Assembly (NCBI RefSeq): GCF_003671765.1
Contig: NZ_QPIB01000001.1
Coordinates: 310,001 to 374,000, forward strand
From: Xenophilus sp. E41
Lineage (GTDB): Bacteria; Pseudomonadota; Gammaproteobacteria; Burkholderiales; Burkholderiaceae_C
DNA length: 64,000 nucleotides
Reading direction: 5' to 3'
Part shown: piece by piece, positions 52,571 through 62,650 of the stretch
How positions within the stretch are numbered: position 1 is the first letter of the stretch
Layout: each line of letters starts with the position of its first letter
Translations under genes and position numbers: made by a program
The notes under the pieces: generated by a model
Databases searched by the model: none
What the model saw: only the letters and a program-made list of their open reading frames with translations
Told to the model about the DNA's origin: nothing

Positions 52571-52924
52571 TCAGGCCTGCGCGGCGGAAACGACGATCTC
52601 GATCTTGTAGGCCGGGTTGGCCAGCTGGGCCTGCACGGTCGCGCGCGGCGGCGTGTGGCCGGCCGGGACCCAGGCGTCCCACACCTCGTTCATCGCCGCG
52701 ATCTCGCTGATGTCGGTCAGGAAGATCTGCGTCATGAGGATGCGGGTCTTGTCGCTGCCGGCCTCGGCCAGCAGGCGGTCGACCATCGCGAGCACCTGCG
52801 CGGTCTGGCCGCGGATGTCCTGCGTGGTGTCGTCGGGCACCTGGCCGGCGAGGTAGACAGTGCCGTTGTGCACGGCCGTCTCGGACAGGCGCGGGCCGAC
52901 GTGGAAGCGTTGGATGGCAGGCAT
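52571..52924 (-). CDS. RidA family protein
   Basis: This 117-residue protein matches RidA/YjgF proteins, which hydrolyse reactive enamines and imines from PLP enzymes. Visible parts are VYLAGQVPDDTTQDIRGQTAQVL and the conserved HTPPRATVQAQLANPAYKIEI with the family Arg. Some sequence differences at the N-terminus (RFHVGPRLSETAVHNG) place it in an Rid subgroup other than canonical RidA. The ATG at 52924 was chosen from the conserved start. It lies 13 bases after plsY. Confidence 0.9.
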   Translation of the reverse strand: MPAIQRFHVGPRLSETAVHNGTVYLAGQVPDDTTQDIRGQTAQVLAMVDRLLAEAGSDKTRILMTQIFLTDISEIAAMNEVWDAWVPAGHTPPRATVQAQLANPAYKIEIVVSAAQA

Positions 52925-52937
52925 GGTGTTCGTTCCT

Positions 52938-53576
52938 TCAGGTGGGCTTGGCCTTGCTGCCAAGCTTCGATTCGGTGCCGGCCAGCAGGCGCCGGATGTT
53001 CTCGCGATGGCGCCAGGCCAGCAGCAGGCTCATGACGATGATGGCCGCCAGCACCGTGCGGTGCAGCGGCCAGGCGATCTTGCCGCCCAGCACGTAGTAG
53101 GCCGGCGCGAAGAAGGCGGCCACCAGCGAGGCGAGCGAGGAGTAGCGGAAGAAGAAGGCGATGATGAGCCACGACGCGCCCGTGGCCAGGCCCAGCAGCC
53201 AGTCGATGCCGAAGAGCACGCCCGCTGCGGTCGCCACGCCCTTGCCGCCCTGGAAGCGGAAGAACACCGGGTACAGGTGGCCCAGGAAGGCCGCCAGGCC
53301 GGCCAGCGCCGCGGTGCCGGCACCGAGCCCCCACGCCGCGCCCCACTGGTTGATGACGAACACCGGCAGCCAGCCCTTGAGCGCATCGAGCACCAGCGTG
53401 GCCAGCGCCGCCCCCTTGCGGCCGGAACGCAGCACGTTGGTCGCGCCCGGGTTGCCGCTGCCGTAGCTGCGCGGGTCGTCCATGCCGAGCAGCTTGCTCA
53501 CGATGACGGCGAAGGACAGCGAGCCCAGCAGGTAGCCGACGACGATGGCGATCAGGGAAGGCAGTTCAAGGCTCAA
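52938..53576 (-). CDS. plsY: Acyl-phosphate glycerol-3-phosphate acyltransferase
   Basis: PlsY transfers an acyl group from acyl phosphate to glycerol 3-phosphate, starting phospholipid synthesis in the inner membrane. The 212-residue protein has several hydrophobic segments and the three PlsY motifs: [35 protein letters not shown] and [16 protein letters not shown]. The C-terminus is a short basic tail. It probably shares a transcript with the RidA gene. Confidence 0.95.
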   Translation of the reverse strand: MSLELPSLIAIVVGYLLGSLSFAVIVSKLLGMDDPRSYGSGNPGATNVLRSGRKGAALATLVLDALKGWLPVFVINQWGAAWGLGAGTAALAGLAAFLGHLYPVFFRFQGGKGVATAAGVLFGIDWLLGLATGASWLIIAFFFRYSSLASLVAAFFAPAYYVLGGKIAWPLHRTVLAAIIVMSLLLAWRHRENIRRLLAGTESKLGSKAKPT

Positions 53577-53637
53577 GGCAGGCTCCGGCGCGGGCTCGAT
53601 GACGCCGCGCGTGGTGGTTGTCTCGTGGGGAAGCCGG

Positions 53638-54135
53638 TCATTCTGCCAGCGCGCACTGCACCGGCCTGGCGCCCAGCAGCTGCACGCATAGCTGCGGATC
53701 GATGCCCACCAGGTAACCGCGCCGCCCGCCGTTGATGAGGATCTTCGGCAGCTCGAGGATGGTCGACTCGATGAACACCGGCATCTCGCGCCGCGTGCCG
53801 AAGGGCGAGGTGCCGCCCACCTGGTAGCCCGAATGGCGCTGCGCCACCTCGGGCTTGCACGGCTCGACCGACTTGGCGCCGATCTGGCGCGCGAGGTTCT
53901 TGGTCGACACGGTGCGGTTGCCGTGCATCAGGACGATCAGCGGCTTCGCATCCTGGTCCTGCATCACCAGCGTCTTGACGACGGTGAAAGGGTCGAAGCC
54001 CAGCACCGCCGCGCTGTGCTGCGCGCCGCCGTGCTCCAGGTACTCGTACGGGTGTTCGGTGAACGCGACCTTCGCCGCGCGCAGCATGGCGGTGGCGGGG
54101 GTTTCGCTGACGTGGGTCTTGTCTTTCTTGGCCAT
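53638..54135 (-). CDS. ybaK: Cys-tRNA(Pro) deacylase YbaK
   Basis: YbaK removes cysteine wrongly attached to tRNA-Pro. The 165-residue protein has the YbaK domain with [43 protein letters not shown] and [23 protein letters not shown]; the lysine in VVKTL is the family's key residue. Length is normal. It is minus strand, 58 bases downstream of the VOC gene and 61 bases upstream of plsY. Confidence 0.94.
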   Translation of the reverse strand: MAKKDKTHVSETPATAMLRAAKVAFTEHPYEYLEHGGAQHSAAVLGFDPFTVVKTLVMQDQDAKPLIVLMHGNRTVSTKNLARQIGAKSVEPCKPEVAQRHSGYQVGGTSPFGTRREMPVFIESTILELPKILINGGRRGYLVGIDPQLCVQLLGARPVQCALAE

Positions 54136-54193
54136 GGGAGCGGGCGATTCTGCCGCGCCCGCGCCAGCGGTGCCTGTCGTGGCTTCGGTGGCC

Positions 54194-54754
54194 TCAGGCC
54201 GCGGTGCTCACGGCCGAGGCGCCCATCTGCCTGATCGGGTCCGTGCGGCCGTCCCAGGTGCGGGCCACCTCGGCGATCTGGCGGAAGTACTCGCCCTTGC
54301 CGCCCGTCGTCTCCGACAGCTCCACCATGCCGCTGGGCAGATCGGGATGCACGAAGTACGCGAAGCGCCCGCGCGCGCCCATGCGCCCGCCATGCCCCTC
54401 GACGTACCCGCTCTCGAGCAGCTGCGCGTGCATGGCGTCGTAACGGTCCTCGGTCCAGTAGGCGATGTGCTGGGCGCATTCGCCGTTCCTGGCCAGTGTG
54501 TCGAGGTAGAGCGAGGGCGCGTCGTTGCGCTGCTGGATCAGCTCGATCTGCAGCTCGCCCGAGTTGGCCAGCGCGATCGACAGATCGGGCAGGTGCGTCT
54601 GTGCCTGGCCGTAGTAGCGGAACTCGGTGGTGCCCACCGCCGCCTTGTAGAACCACGGCCCCACGCCGAGCGCACGGCTCCAGTGCGCCATCGCGCGCTC
54701 GATGTCGCGCACCACGAAACCGACCTGCCGCGCTCCGCCGTAGAAAAGGCTCAT
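54194..54754 (-). CDS. VOC family protein (methylmalonyl-CoA-epimerase/glyoxalase-like)
   Basis: This 186-residue protein has a vicinal-oxygen-chelate fold. RQVGFVVRDIERAMAHWSRALGVGPWFY opens the first beta-alpha-beta-beta-beta unit. ELQIELIQQRNDAPSLYLDTL and AQHIAYWTEDRYDAMHAQL form the second, and the C-terminus has FAYFVHPDLPSGMVELSET. The pattern resembles the Glyoxalase_4 subgroup. Metal ligands would be the His and Glu residues in those segments. It is divergent from the CMD gene across two LacI-type operators, so it is probably part of that regulon. Reaction unknown. Confidence 0.8.
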   Translation of the reverse strand: MSLFYGGARQVGFVVRDIERAMAHWSRALGVGPWFYKAAVGTTEFRYYGQAQTHLPDLSIALANSGELQIELIQQRNDAPSLYLDTLARNGECAQHIAYWTEDRYDAMHAQLLESGYVEGHGGRMGARGRFAYFVHPDLPSGMVELSETTGGKGEYFRQIAEVARTWDGRTDPIRQMGASAVSTAA

Positions 54755-54770
54755 GCTTGCTCCTGTGTGC

Positions 54771-54782
54771 GAAAACGTTTTC
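54771..54782. promoter_or_regulatory. LacI-type operator, VOC side
   Basis: GAAAACGTTTTC is a perfect 12-base palindrome with the central CG of LacI-family operators. It lies 16 bases upstream of the VOC gene start. Its centre is 103 bases, about ten helical turns, from the centre of the second operator. Confidence 0.75.
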
Positions 54783-54871
54783 TCGATTGTGAGAAAAAAC
54801 GCCGAGCTCTCGTCACCCGGGTTTGCACCCATTTAAATCAATGACCCACCGCAGCAGACTGACGCCATCGC

Positions 54872-54887
54872 GTAGAAACGTTTCTAC
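54872..54887. promoter_or_regulatory. LacI-type operator, CMD side
   Basis: GTAGAAACGTTTCTAC is a perfect 16-base palindrome with central CG. It lies 24 bases before the CMD gene start and overlaps a weak possible -10 (TTCTAC, 17 bases after CTGACG at 54859-54864). Confidence 0.8.
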
Positions 54888-54911
54888 AAATCTGCATCGA
54901 TTTCTTCATCC

Positions 54912-55559
54912 ATGTCCGTCGTCACTCCCACCGAACTGCCCAGCACCGCCCAGCAACTCGCCGTCTCGCGGCGCATGCCACTGCGCGCCCCGCCCTACGA
55001 CGAGGCTGCGGCCCGCGCGATCGGCAACACCGCCTTTTCGGGCACGCTGTCACCGCAGAACCTGCGCCTGACGCTGGCGCAGGAACCCAAGCTGGCGGTG
55101 GCCTTCCAGCAGATGGCGCACGTGGTGCTGTTCAAGGGCAGCGTGTCGGAGCGCGACCGCGAGATCGCCATCATCCGCACCGGCGCCCTCACCCGCTCCG
55201 AGTACGAATGGGGCATGCATGTGAGCATTTATGCCGAGCGCTGCGGCCTGAGCGAGGCGCAGGTGATGGAGCTGACCTGCAACACGGCGTTGAGCGAATC
55301 GCTGTGGAGCGAGAAGGAGCGCCTGGTCGTGCGCATGGTCGACGAGCTGCACCACCATTCCACCGTGGGCGACAGCACCTGGGCCGGCCTGCAGGCGCAC
55401 TGGCCCAAGGACCAGGTGATCGAACTCGTGCTGGCGACGAGCTTCTATCACATGGCCGCCTTCTTCCTGAACAGCATGGCGGTACCGCTGGAACACGGCG
55501 CGCGCCGCTTTCCGTCGGGCGTCGTGCAGGCCGCCGTGCCCGGAGACGGCGACGCATGA
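54912..55559 (+). CDS. Carboxymuconolactone decarboxylase (CMD/AhpD-like) family protein
   Basis: This 215-residue protein has the CMD/AhpD-like helical core: RDREIAIIRTGALTRSEYEWGMHVSIYAERCGLSEAQV, with the YEW..H pattern typical of CMD, and then SEKERLVVRMVDEL. The paired cysteines of AhpD are not present, so peroxidase activity is unlikely; lactone or carboxylic-acid chemistry is more plausible. It is the first gene of the plus-strand cluster, 24 bases after a palindromic operator. Reaction unknown. Confidence 0.82.
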   Translation: MSVVTPTELPSTAQQLAVSRRMPLRAPPYDEAAARAIGNTAFSGTLSPQNLRLTLAQEPKLAVAFQQMAHVVLFKGSVSERDREIAIIRTGALTRSEYEWGMHVSIYAERCGLSEAQVMELTCNTALSESLWSEKERLVVRMVDELHHHSTVGDSTWAGLQAHWPKDQVIELVLATSFYHMAAFFLNSMAVPLEHGARRFPSGVVQAAVPGDGDA

Positions 55560-55620
55560 GCGCCGCTCGGCCGCTCCGGAGGCGCTCGCACCCGAAGTGC
55601 GCAGCACGGAGGGTAGTCCA

Positions 55621-56688
55621 ATGAGCCGCCCCACCATCCGCGACGTGGCGCTGCGCGCCGGCGTGTCCATCGGCACCGCGTCGCGCGCCCTCAACCGCGC
55701 CGGCCGCGTGAGCCAGGCCGCCATCGCTGCCGTGCAGGCCGCCGCCGAGGCGCTGGGCTACGAGCCGGACGCGATCGCGCAGAGCATGCGCACGCGCAGC
55801 ACGGGCGTGGTCGGTCTGCTGGTGTCGGACCTGTCCAACCCGCTGTATGCGCGCATCGTGAACGCGGTCGAGGCCCGCCTGCAACGCGACGGCTGCGCCC
55901 TGCTGCTGGCCAACACGCACAACGACGCGGCACGCGAGCGCACGATGGTCGACTTCTTCCGCCGCCGGCGGGTCGACGGCATCATCCTCGCGCCCTGCCA
56001 GAGCGAGCGTCCCGAGCTGTTCGAAGGCCTCGTGGCGCAGGGCCTGCCGGCCGTCGCGCTGGACCGCGACTTCCATGCCGCCGGCAGCGGCGTGCACGTC
56101 GACCACTTCAACGGTGCCCTGCAGGCCACGCGCTACCTGCTTGACCTCGGCCACCGCCGCATCGCGCTCATGACGCCGGGCCAGGCGGTGCGGCCCGGCC
56201 GCGAGCGGATCGCGGGCTTTCGCGCGGCCTATGCCGAACGCGGCCTGCAGCCCGAGCCGCGGCTGGTGCGCGCCGAACCCTCGGCGATGCAGTTCGCATT
56301 CAGCGAGACGTTGGCGCTGCTCTCCGGCGCCGAGCGCCCCACGGCCTTCGTGTGCCTGGGCACGCGCATCCTCTCGGGCGTGCTCCAGGGGCTTCGCCAT
56401 GCCGGCCTCACCGCCCCCGAGGACGCCAGCATCATCAGCATCGGCGACACCGACCTGTCGCAGCTCTTCTCGCCCGGCATCACGTCGCTCACCTGGGACT
56501 TCGAGGCCGTCGGCACCGCCGTGGCCGAGCTGATGCTCAAGCGCCTGCCCGGCGCCGCGGCGTCGCCTGAGGAAGCCGAACGCATCGTCATCACCACGCA
56601 GATGGTGCTGCGCGAATCGTGCGCGCCGCTGGCGCCTGCGCCTGCACGCCTGGCATCGAAGCCGCGCGCCACCCGCAAGGCGACATGA
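55621..56688 (+). CDS. LacI-family repressor of the 54-60 kb catabolic cluster
   Basis: This 355-residue regulator has the LacI HTH at residues about 5-28 ([24 protein letters not shown]), the hinge [16 protein letters not shown] and a sugar-binding-like effector domain ([36 protein letters not shown]). The start at 55621 (MSRPTIRDV) follows GGAGGGTAGTCC. It overlaps the next SDR start by four bases, so it is coupled to the enzymes it probably controls. The two perfect palindromes at 54771 and 54872 are the likely sites. Effector unknown. Confidence 0.9.
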   Translation: MSRPTIRDVALRAGVSIGTASRALNRAGRVSQAAIAAVQAAAEALGYEPDAIAQSMRTRSTGVVGLLVSDLSNPLYARIVNAVEARLQRDGCALLLANTHNDAARERTMVDFFRRRRVDGIILAPCQSERPELFEGLVAQGLPAVALDRDFHAAGSGVHVDHFNGALQATRYLLDLGHRRIALMTPGQAVRPGRERIAGFRAAYAERGLQPEPRLVRAEPSAMQFAFSETLALLSGAERPTAFVCLGTRILSGVLQGLRHAGLTAPEDASIISIGDTDLSQLFSPGITSLTWDFEAVGTAVAELMLKRLPGAAASPEEAERIVITTQMVLRESCAPLAPAPARLASKPRATRKAT

Positions 56689-57476
56689 ACGCGTCGGAGC
56701 GCCTGGCGGGCAAAGTGGCGATCGTCGTCGGCGCCGGCACGCCCGTCGACGGCACCAGCAACGGCGCCGCCTGTGCGATCGCCTTCGCACGGGCCGGCGC
56801 CCGCGTGCTGTGCGCCGACCTGTCGCCCGATGCGGCGCAGGAGACCGTGCGACGCATCGTCGCCGAGGGCGGCGAGGCCAGCGCCGTGGTCGCCGACGTG
56901 CGCAGTTCGGCGCAGCTCCAGGCCATGGTCGACACCGCCCTGCAGCGCCACGGCCGCATCGACGTCCTGCACAACAACGTCGGCATCGAGGCCTTCGGCG
57001 ACCTGCTGGAACTGACCGAGGCGTCTTGGGACCGCGTGCATGAGGTCAACCTGCGCGGCGCGATGCTGGCCGCGCGCGCCGCGATGCCGCACATGGTCCG
57101 CCAGGGCGGTGGCTCGATCATCAACATGTCCTCGATCGCGAGCCGCAAGTGGAGCCCGATGCAGTTCCTCTCGTACAGCACCTCCAAGGCGGCACTGAAC
57201 CACATGACGCGCGTTGTGGCACGGCAGTACGCGCCGCAGCAGGTGCGCTGCAATGCCATCGTGGCCGGCCTCATCGACACGCCGCATGCCGCCGCGCTGT
57301 ACTCCGATGCCGAAGCCGCCGCCCAGGGCCGCGCGCAGCGCGACGCTCGCTGCCCCATGGGCCGCCAGGGCTCGCCCTGGGACATCGCCAACGCCGCCCT
57401 CTTCCTCGCCTCCGACGAATCCGCCTACGTCACCGGCGTTGAGCTGGTGGTGGATGGCGGCGTCTCGCTCGGCTGA
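56685..57476 (+). CDS. Short-chain dehydrogenase/reductase (SDR), first
   Basis: This 263-residue SDR has an unusual cofactor loop, [15 protein letters not shown], in place of TGxxxGIG, then [10 protein letters not shown] in place of the NNAG motif, and the catalytic YSTSK (Y164, K168) with the Ser in INMSSIAS. The C-terminus [35 protein letters not shown] is classical. It would oxidise or reduce a hydroxyl/keto group with NAD(P)(H). ATGA overlap with the LacI gene. The altered loop may change cofactor preference. Substrate unknown. Confidence 0.88.
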   Translation: MNASERLAGKVAIVVGAGTPVDGTSNGAACAIAFARAGARVLCADLSPDAAQETVRRIVAEGGEASAVVADVRSSAQLQAMVDTALQRHGRIDVLHNNVGIEAFGDLLELTEASWDRVHEVNLRGAMLAARAAMPHMVRQGGGSIINMSSIASRKWSPMQFLSYSTSKAALNHMTRVVARQYAPQQVRCNAIVAGLIDTPHAAALYSDAEAAAQGRAQRDARCPMGRQGSPWDIANAALFLASDESAYVTGVELVVDGGVSLG

Positions 57477-57519
57477 GACCACAGGCGCACCGATCACGAC
57501 ACAACGAAGGAGACATGAC

Positions 57520-58500
57520 ATGTTGAACAGGAAGACGTTCTGGCTGCCGATGGTGGCCGCCGTCGCGCTGGTCGCAGGTGCACCCGCCTCGGCCCAGCCG
57601 GCGGCCGACTACCCGAACAAGCCCATCAAGATGGTGCTGCCCTTCGGCGCCGGCGGCGGCGGCGACGTGCTGGGCCGCCTGCTGGCCGACCAGATGAGCC
57701 GGCGCCTGAAGCAGCCCATCGTGGTGGAGAACCGCGTCGGCGCCGCTGGCACCATCGGCACGCAGCACGTGGCCGTGTCGGCGCCCGACGGCTACACGAT
57801 CATGATCGGCGGCATGACCACGCACCTGCTCGCACCGGTGACGTACAGCAAGCTGGCCTACGACCCGGTCAAGGATTTCAGCGTCATCGGCCGCATCGGC
57901 ACCTCGGCGATCGTGATGCTGGCGACGCCGGACTTCCCGGCCAACAACCTCAGGGAGCTGGTGGCACTCGCCAAGTCGAAGCCCAACCCCACGCAATACG
58001 GCAGCTGGGGCATGGGCTCCACCGGCCACTTCTGCGGCGAGGTGCTGGCGCAGAAGGGCGGCCTGCAGTTGCAGCACGTGCCCTTCAACGGCACCAACAA
58101 GCTGGTGACCGACATGATGGGCGGCCATATCCAGCTCGGGCTGGTCGACATGGCGACCGGCACGCCCTTCGTCAAGGAGGGCAAGCTCAAGGCGCTCGGC
58201 GTGTGCACCCAGCGCTCCCCCAGCCTGCCCGACGTGGCGAGCTACAAGGAACAGGGCATCGACTTCGACCAGCTGCTGTCGTGGGTGATGTATGCACCGG
58301 CGAACGTGCCCAAGCCCATCCTCGCCCGGCTGACCGATGCGCTGCAGGCCTCGCTCAAGGACAAGGAGGTGGTCGACAAGATGCTCGCGCTGGGCATCAC
58401 GGCCGACTTCCTGCCGGGCGATCAGCAGGCCGCCGTCAACGCACGCGACATCCAGATCTGGAAGAAGGTCGCGGCGGACGCCAACATCAAGACGGATTGA
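57520..58500 (+). CDS. Tripartite tricarboxylate transporter (Bug family) substrate-binding protein
   Basis: This 326-residue exported protein has a signal peptide (residues 1-25, cleaved after ASA) and the Bug/TctC family pattern: YPNKPIKMVLPFGAGGGGDVLGRLLADQM, VENRVGAAGTIGTQHVAVSAPDGYT and the LPDVASYKEQG segment. Such proteins bind carboxylates and some aromatic acids in the periplasm. No TctA/TctB membrane genes are in the window, so it may work with a distant permease or as a sensor. The ATG at 57520 follows GAAGGAG; an earlier ATG at 57515 runs into a stop at once. It lies between two SDR genes. Confidence 0.92.
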   Translation: MLNRKTFWLPMVAAVALVAGAPASAQPAADYPNKPIKMVLPFGAGGGGDVLGRLLADQMSRRLKQPIVVENRVGAAGTIGTQHVAVSAPDGYTIMIGGMTTHLLAPVTYSKLAYDPVKDFSVIGRIGTSAIVMLATPDFPANNLRELVALAKSKPNPTQYGSWGMGSTGHFCGEVLAQKGGLQLQHVPFNGTNKLVTDMMGGHIQLGLVDMATGTPFVKEGKLKALGVCTQRSPSLPDVASYKEQGIDFDQLLSWVMYAPANVPKPILARLTDALQASLKDKEVVDKMLALGITADFLPGDQQAAVNARDIQIWKKVAADANIKTD

Positions 58501-58507
58501 AGCAGCG

Positions 58508-59317
58508 ATGGACGCTTCGGCCCTGAACCCGGTGCGCACCGACACCGGTGCATTGCTCGCCGGCCGCGTGGCCGTGATCTCCGGCGCCGGCCGCCCCAAG
58601 GGCATCGGCAAGGCAACGGCGCGGCTCTTCCTCGCGCACGGCGCGCGCGTGGCGCTGCTCGATGTGAACGGGGAAGAAGCCCGTGCGGCCGCGGCCGACC
58701 TCAACAATGCGGCGGACAGCGAGCGCGCCCGCGGCTGGGCCTGCGACGTGGCCGACGCCGCGGCCTGCAGGGCCGCCATCGACGGCGTCCTGGCGTGGTC
58801 CGGTGGCGCGCTCGACATCCTCGTCAACAACGCGGGCCTGACGCAGAAGCGCGGTGTGGCCGAGATCACCAAGGCCGATTACGACACCGTGACCGACGTG
58901 GTGCTGCGCGGCACGCTGCTGCTGTCGCAGGCGGCGCTGCCGGTCATGCGCGCGCGGCACGGCGGCAGCATCGTCAACGTGTCGTCGATGTCGGCGCAGC
59001 AGGGCGGCGGCATCTTCGGCGGCGCGCACTACTGCGCCGCCAAGGCCGGCGTGCTGGGCCTCACGCGCGCGATGGCGCGCGAGCTGGGCGCCGAAGGCAT
59101 CCGCGTCAACGCCATCGCGCCGGGCCTCATCCTCACCGACTTCTCGCGCACCGGCCGCAGCGACGAGGACAAGCACGCCAGCGGCGGCGGCTGGCCCCTG
59201 CCGCGCGCGGGCCACGCGGCCGAGATCGCGGGCGCCTGCCTCTTCCTCGCGTCAGACCTGTCGTCGTACGTGACGGGGACGACGATCGACGTCAATGGCG
59301 GCGCGCATATGCGCTGA
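58508..59317 (+). CDS. Short-chain dehydrogenase/reductase (SDR), second
   Basis: This 269-residue SDR has a cofactor loop SGAGRPKGIGKATARLF, an acidic LLDVNGEE that suggests NAD preference, NNAGLTQKRG, and the catalytic YCAAK (Y175, K179) with Ser in NVSSMSA. The C-terminus has AHAAEIAGACLFLASDLSSYVTGTTIDVNGG. It is distinct from the SDR at 56685, so the pathway has two oxidation or reduction steps. It follows the Bug gene by seven bases and precedes the quinone-oxidoreductase gene by ten. Substrate unknown. Confidence 0.9.
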   Translation: MDASALNPVRTDTGALLAGRVAVISGAGRPKGIGKATARLFLAHGARVALLDVNGEEARAAAADLNNAADSERARGWACDVADAAACRAAIDGVLAWSGGALDILVNNAGLTQKRGVAEITKADYDTVTDVVLRGTLLLSQAALPVMRARHGGSIVNVSSMSAQQGGGIFGGAHYCAAKAGVLGLTRAMARELGAEGIRVNAIAPGLILTDFSRTGRSDEDKHASGGGWPLPRAGHAAEIAGACLFLASDLSSYVTGTTIDVNGGAHMR

Positions 59318-59327
59318 GGACTGGAGC

Positions 59328-60335
59328 ATGTCCACTGCTGCCCTTCCCACCACCATGCGCGCCGCCGTCCAGGCCGGCGCCGACGGCGTGCGCGTGCAGA
59401 CCGTGCCACTGCCTCGTCCGGGGCCGACCGAAATCCTGGTGCGCGTGCGCGCCAGCGCGCTCAACCGCGCCGACCTCGGCCTGGCCGAGGGACGCCGGCA
59501 CGGGCCGCACGGCGGACCAGGGACCGTGCTCGGCCTGGAGTGGGCCGGCGAGGTGGTGTCGGCCGGGTGGCAGGTCGACGGCGTCAGGCCGGGCGATCGG
59601 GTCATGTGCTCGGGCATCGGCGCCTTCGCCGAATACGCGGTGACCGACTACCGGCGCAGCTTCCCCCTGCCCCACCCGGCCATGGACACCGCACAGGCCG
59701 CCTGCCTTCCGATCGCGCTGCGCACCATGCACGATGCCCTGGTCACGCAGGGCGGATTGCGCGCCGGGCAGTCGGTGTTGATCCAGGGCGCCTCCTCGGG
59801 CGTCGGGCTGATGGGACTGCAGTTGGCGCGTCACCTGGGCGCCGGGCTGGTGCTCGGCACGTCGACCACCCCCGAGCGGCGCGGGCGGCTGGCGGACTTC
59901 GGCGCCCATCGCGCGCTGGACACCACCGATCCGCGCTGGGTGGAGGCCGTCCTGGCGCACACCGGCGGACGCGGCGTGGACCTCGTCATCGACCAGCTCT
60001 CCGGCCCCTACGCCAGCCTCAACCTGCAGGCGACCGCCATCGGCGGCTGCGTGGTGAACGTCGGTCGCATGGCGGGCCAGAGCGCCGTCTTCGACTTCGA
60101 GACGCATTCGATGCGCCGCATCCGCTACCAGGGCGTGACCTTCCGCACCCGCAGCGTGGACGAGGTGGCGGCCATTGCCGAGCGGGTGCGTGCCCACCTC
60201 TGGCCGGCCCTCGCCGCGGGACAGCTCGGACTGCCGATCGACGTCCGCCTGCCCCTGGAGGCCGTGCCGCAGGCGCTGGCGCGCATGCGCGCCAACGATC
60301 ACTTCGGCAAGATCGTCATCGAGCAGCCGGCCTGA
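59328..60335 (+). CDS. NADPH:quinone oxidoreductase-like zinc-type dehydrogenase (MDR)
   Basis: This 335-residue protein belongs to the medium-chain dehydrogenase/reductase superfamily, QOR branch. It has the GroES-like N-terminus (MRAAVQAGADGVRVQTVPLP, VRVRASALNRADLGLAEG, LGLEWAGEVVSAG) and the Rossmann loop VLIQGASSGVGLMGLQLARHLGA. Structural zinc cysteines are absent, as in quinone reductases. It would reduce an alkene or quinone with NADPH. The start at 59328 (MSTAALPTTMRAAV) was preferred. It ends three bases before the convergent aldo/keto reductase gene. Last gene of the plus-strand cluster. Confidence 0.88.
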   Translation: MSTAALPTTMRAAVQAGADGVRVQTVPLPRPGPTEILVRVRASALNRADLGLAEGRRHGPHGGPGTVLGLEWAGEVVSAGWQVDGVRPGDRVMCSGIGAFAEYAVTDYRRSFPLPHPAMDTAQAACLPIALRTMHDALVTQGGLRAGQSVLIQGASSGVGLMGLQLARHLGAGLVLGTSTTPERRGRLADFGAHRALDTTDPRWVEAVLAHTGGRGVDLVIDQLSGPYASLNLQATAIGGCVVNVGRMAGQSAVFDFETHSMRRIRYQGVTFRTRSVDEVAAIAERVRAHLWPALAAGQLGLPIDVRLPLEAVPQALARMRANDHFGKIVIEQPA

Positions 60336-60338
60336 GCC

Positions 60339-61406
60339 TCAGGCCGCCGGATCGCGCAGCTCCCAGCGGATCTTGTCGATCTCCGCCAGCAGCTCGGTCG
60401 ACAGCGTGGTGCCCCAGGCGTCGATGTCCTCGTCCAGCTGCGCCAGCGAGGTCACGCCGATGATGGTGCTGGCCACCTGCCACTTGGTGTAGCAGAAGGC
60501 CAGTGCCATCTGCGCCGGCGTCATGCCGTGGTCGCGCGCGAGCTGGTTGTAGCGGCGCGCGGCGGTGAGCGCCTCGGGCCGGCCCCAGCGCTGCTTGCGC
60601 ACCGACTCGTAACTGGCGATGCGCGCGCCCTTGGGCGCATCGGGGCCGGTGGTGCCGCCCAGGTCGTACTTGCCGGTGAGCAGGCCGAAGGCGAGCGGCG
60701 AGTAGGCCAGCAGCGACACGTCCAGCCGATGCATGGTCTCGTCCAGGCCGTTCTCCAGCGCGCGGCTCACGAGGCAGTACACGTTCTGCACCGTGGCCAC
60801 GCGCGGCAGGCCGTGCTGCTCGGCCAGGCGGACGAACTCGTGCACGCCGTAGGGCGTCTCGTTCGACAGGCCGATGTATCGCACCTTGCCGGCTTTCACC
60901 AGGCCACCCAGCGCCTCGAGCTGCTCGTGGATGGAGGTCTGCGTGCGCTCGAGCTTCGGGTCGTAGTAGATGTTGCCGAAGGCCGGCACGTTGCGCTCGG
61001 GCCAGTGGATCTGGTAGAGGTCGATGACCTCGGTCTGCAGGCGCCTGAGGCTGCCCTCGCAGGAGGCGACGATGTCGGCCGCCGTCATGCCGCCGCCTTC
61101 GCGCACCCAGGGCATGCCGCGCGAGGGGCCGGCGACCTTGGTGGCGAGCGTCAGCTTCTGCCGCGCGCCGGGGTTCTTCGCGAACCAGTTGCCGATGATG
61201 GTCTCGGTGGCGCCGTAGGTTTCCTTGCGGGCCGGCACGGCGTACATCTCGGCCGTGTCGATGAAGTCGACGCCGCGCTCCAGCGAGCGGCTCAGGATGG
61301 CGTGCGCGGTCGGTTCGTCGACCTGCTCGCCGAAGGTCATGGTGCCGAGGCAGATGGGAGTGACGCGCAACTCGCTGCGGCCGAGGGTGACTTGGGGGAG
61401 GTTCAT
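60339..61406 (-). CDS. tas: Aldo/keto reductase (Tas-like)
   Basis: This 355-residue protein matches the Tas-type aldo/keto reductases. LGTMTFGEQVDEPTAHAIL and DFIDTAEMYAVPARKETYGATE give the catalytic Asp and Tyr, TLATKVAGPSRGMPWVR the Lys, and YQIHWPERNVPAFG the His. GVTSLAQLDEDIDAW is the NADPH-binding end. Substrates are usually small aldehydes or ketones. It is convergent with the quinone-oxidoreductase-like gene and has a dispersed repeat upstream. Confidence 0.92.
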   Translation of the reverse strand: MNLPQVTLGRSELRVTPICLGTMTFGEQVDEPTAHAILSRSLERGVDFIDTAEMYAVPARKETYGATETIIGNWFAKNPGARQKLTLATKVAGPSRGMPWVREGGGMTAADIVASCEGSLRRLQTEVIDLYQIHWPERNVPAFGNIYYDPKLERTQTSIHEQLEALGGLVKAGKVRYIGLSNETPYGVHEFVRLAEQHGLPRVATVQNVYCLVSRALENGLDETMHRLDVSLLAYSPLAFGLLTGKYDLGGTTGPDAPKGARIASYESVRKQRWGRPEALTAARRYNQLARDHGMTPAQMALAFCYTKWQVASTIIGVTSLAQLDEDIDAWGTTLSTELLAEIDKIRWELRDPAA

Positions 61407-61476
61407 GCCCGGATGCTACCGCCGGGTACGCGCACGTGCGCTTGCGTGGGGCGGAGGCCCCGAAAGCAGGACCGTT

Positions 61477-61531
61477 GCTATGAAATCGATAGCCGCCGGC
61501 GCAGGCGGGGCGCGCGCTGCAGCCCGATTTT
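61477..61531 (+). repeat. Dispersed hairpin repeat, copy 8
   Basis: GCTATGAAATCGATAGC (61477-61493), a G/C-rich centre CGCCGGCGCAGGCGGGGCGCG, then CGCTGCAGCCCGATTTT. It lies in the 140-base gap between the aldo/keto reductase start and the ABC ATPase stop. The hairpin is less regular than in copies 1, 3 and 6. Confidence 0.75.
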
Positions 61532-61546
61532 CCTCGGGACTTCGGT

Positions 61547-62646
<1,100 letters not shown>

Positions 62647-62650
<4 letters not shown>

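Noticed and set aside
54810-54860. ATTTAAAT-rich patch as a replication origin or integration site
   Set aside because: It is a single short A/T stretch in a divergent promoter region, with no DnaA box array, direct repeats or integrase gene nearby.
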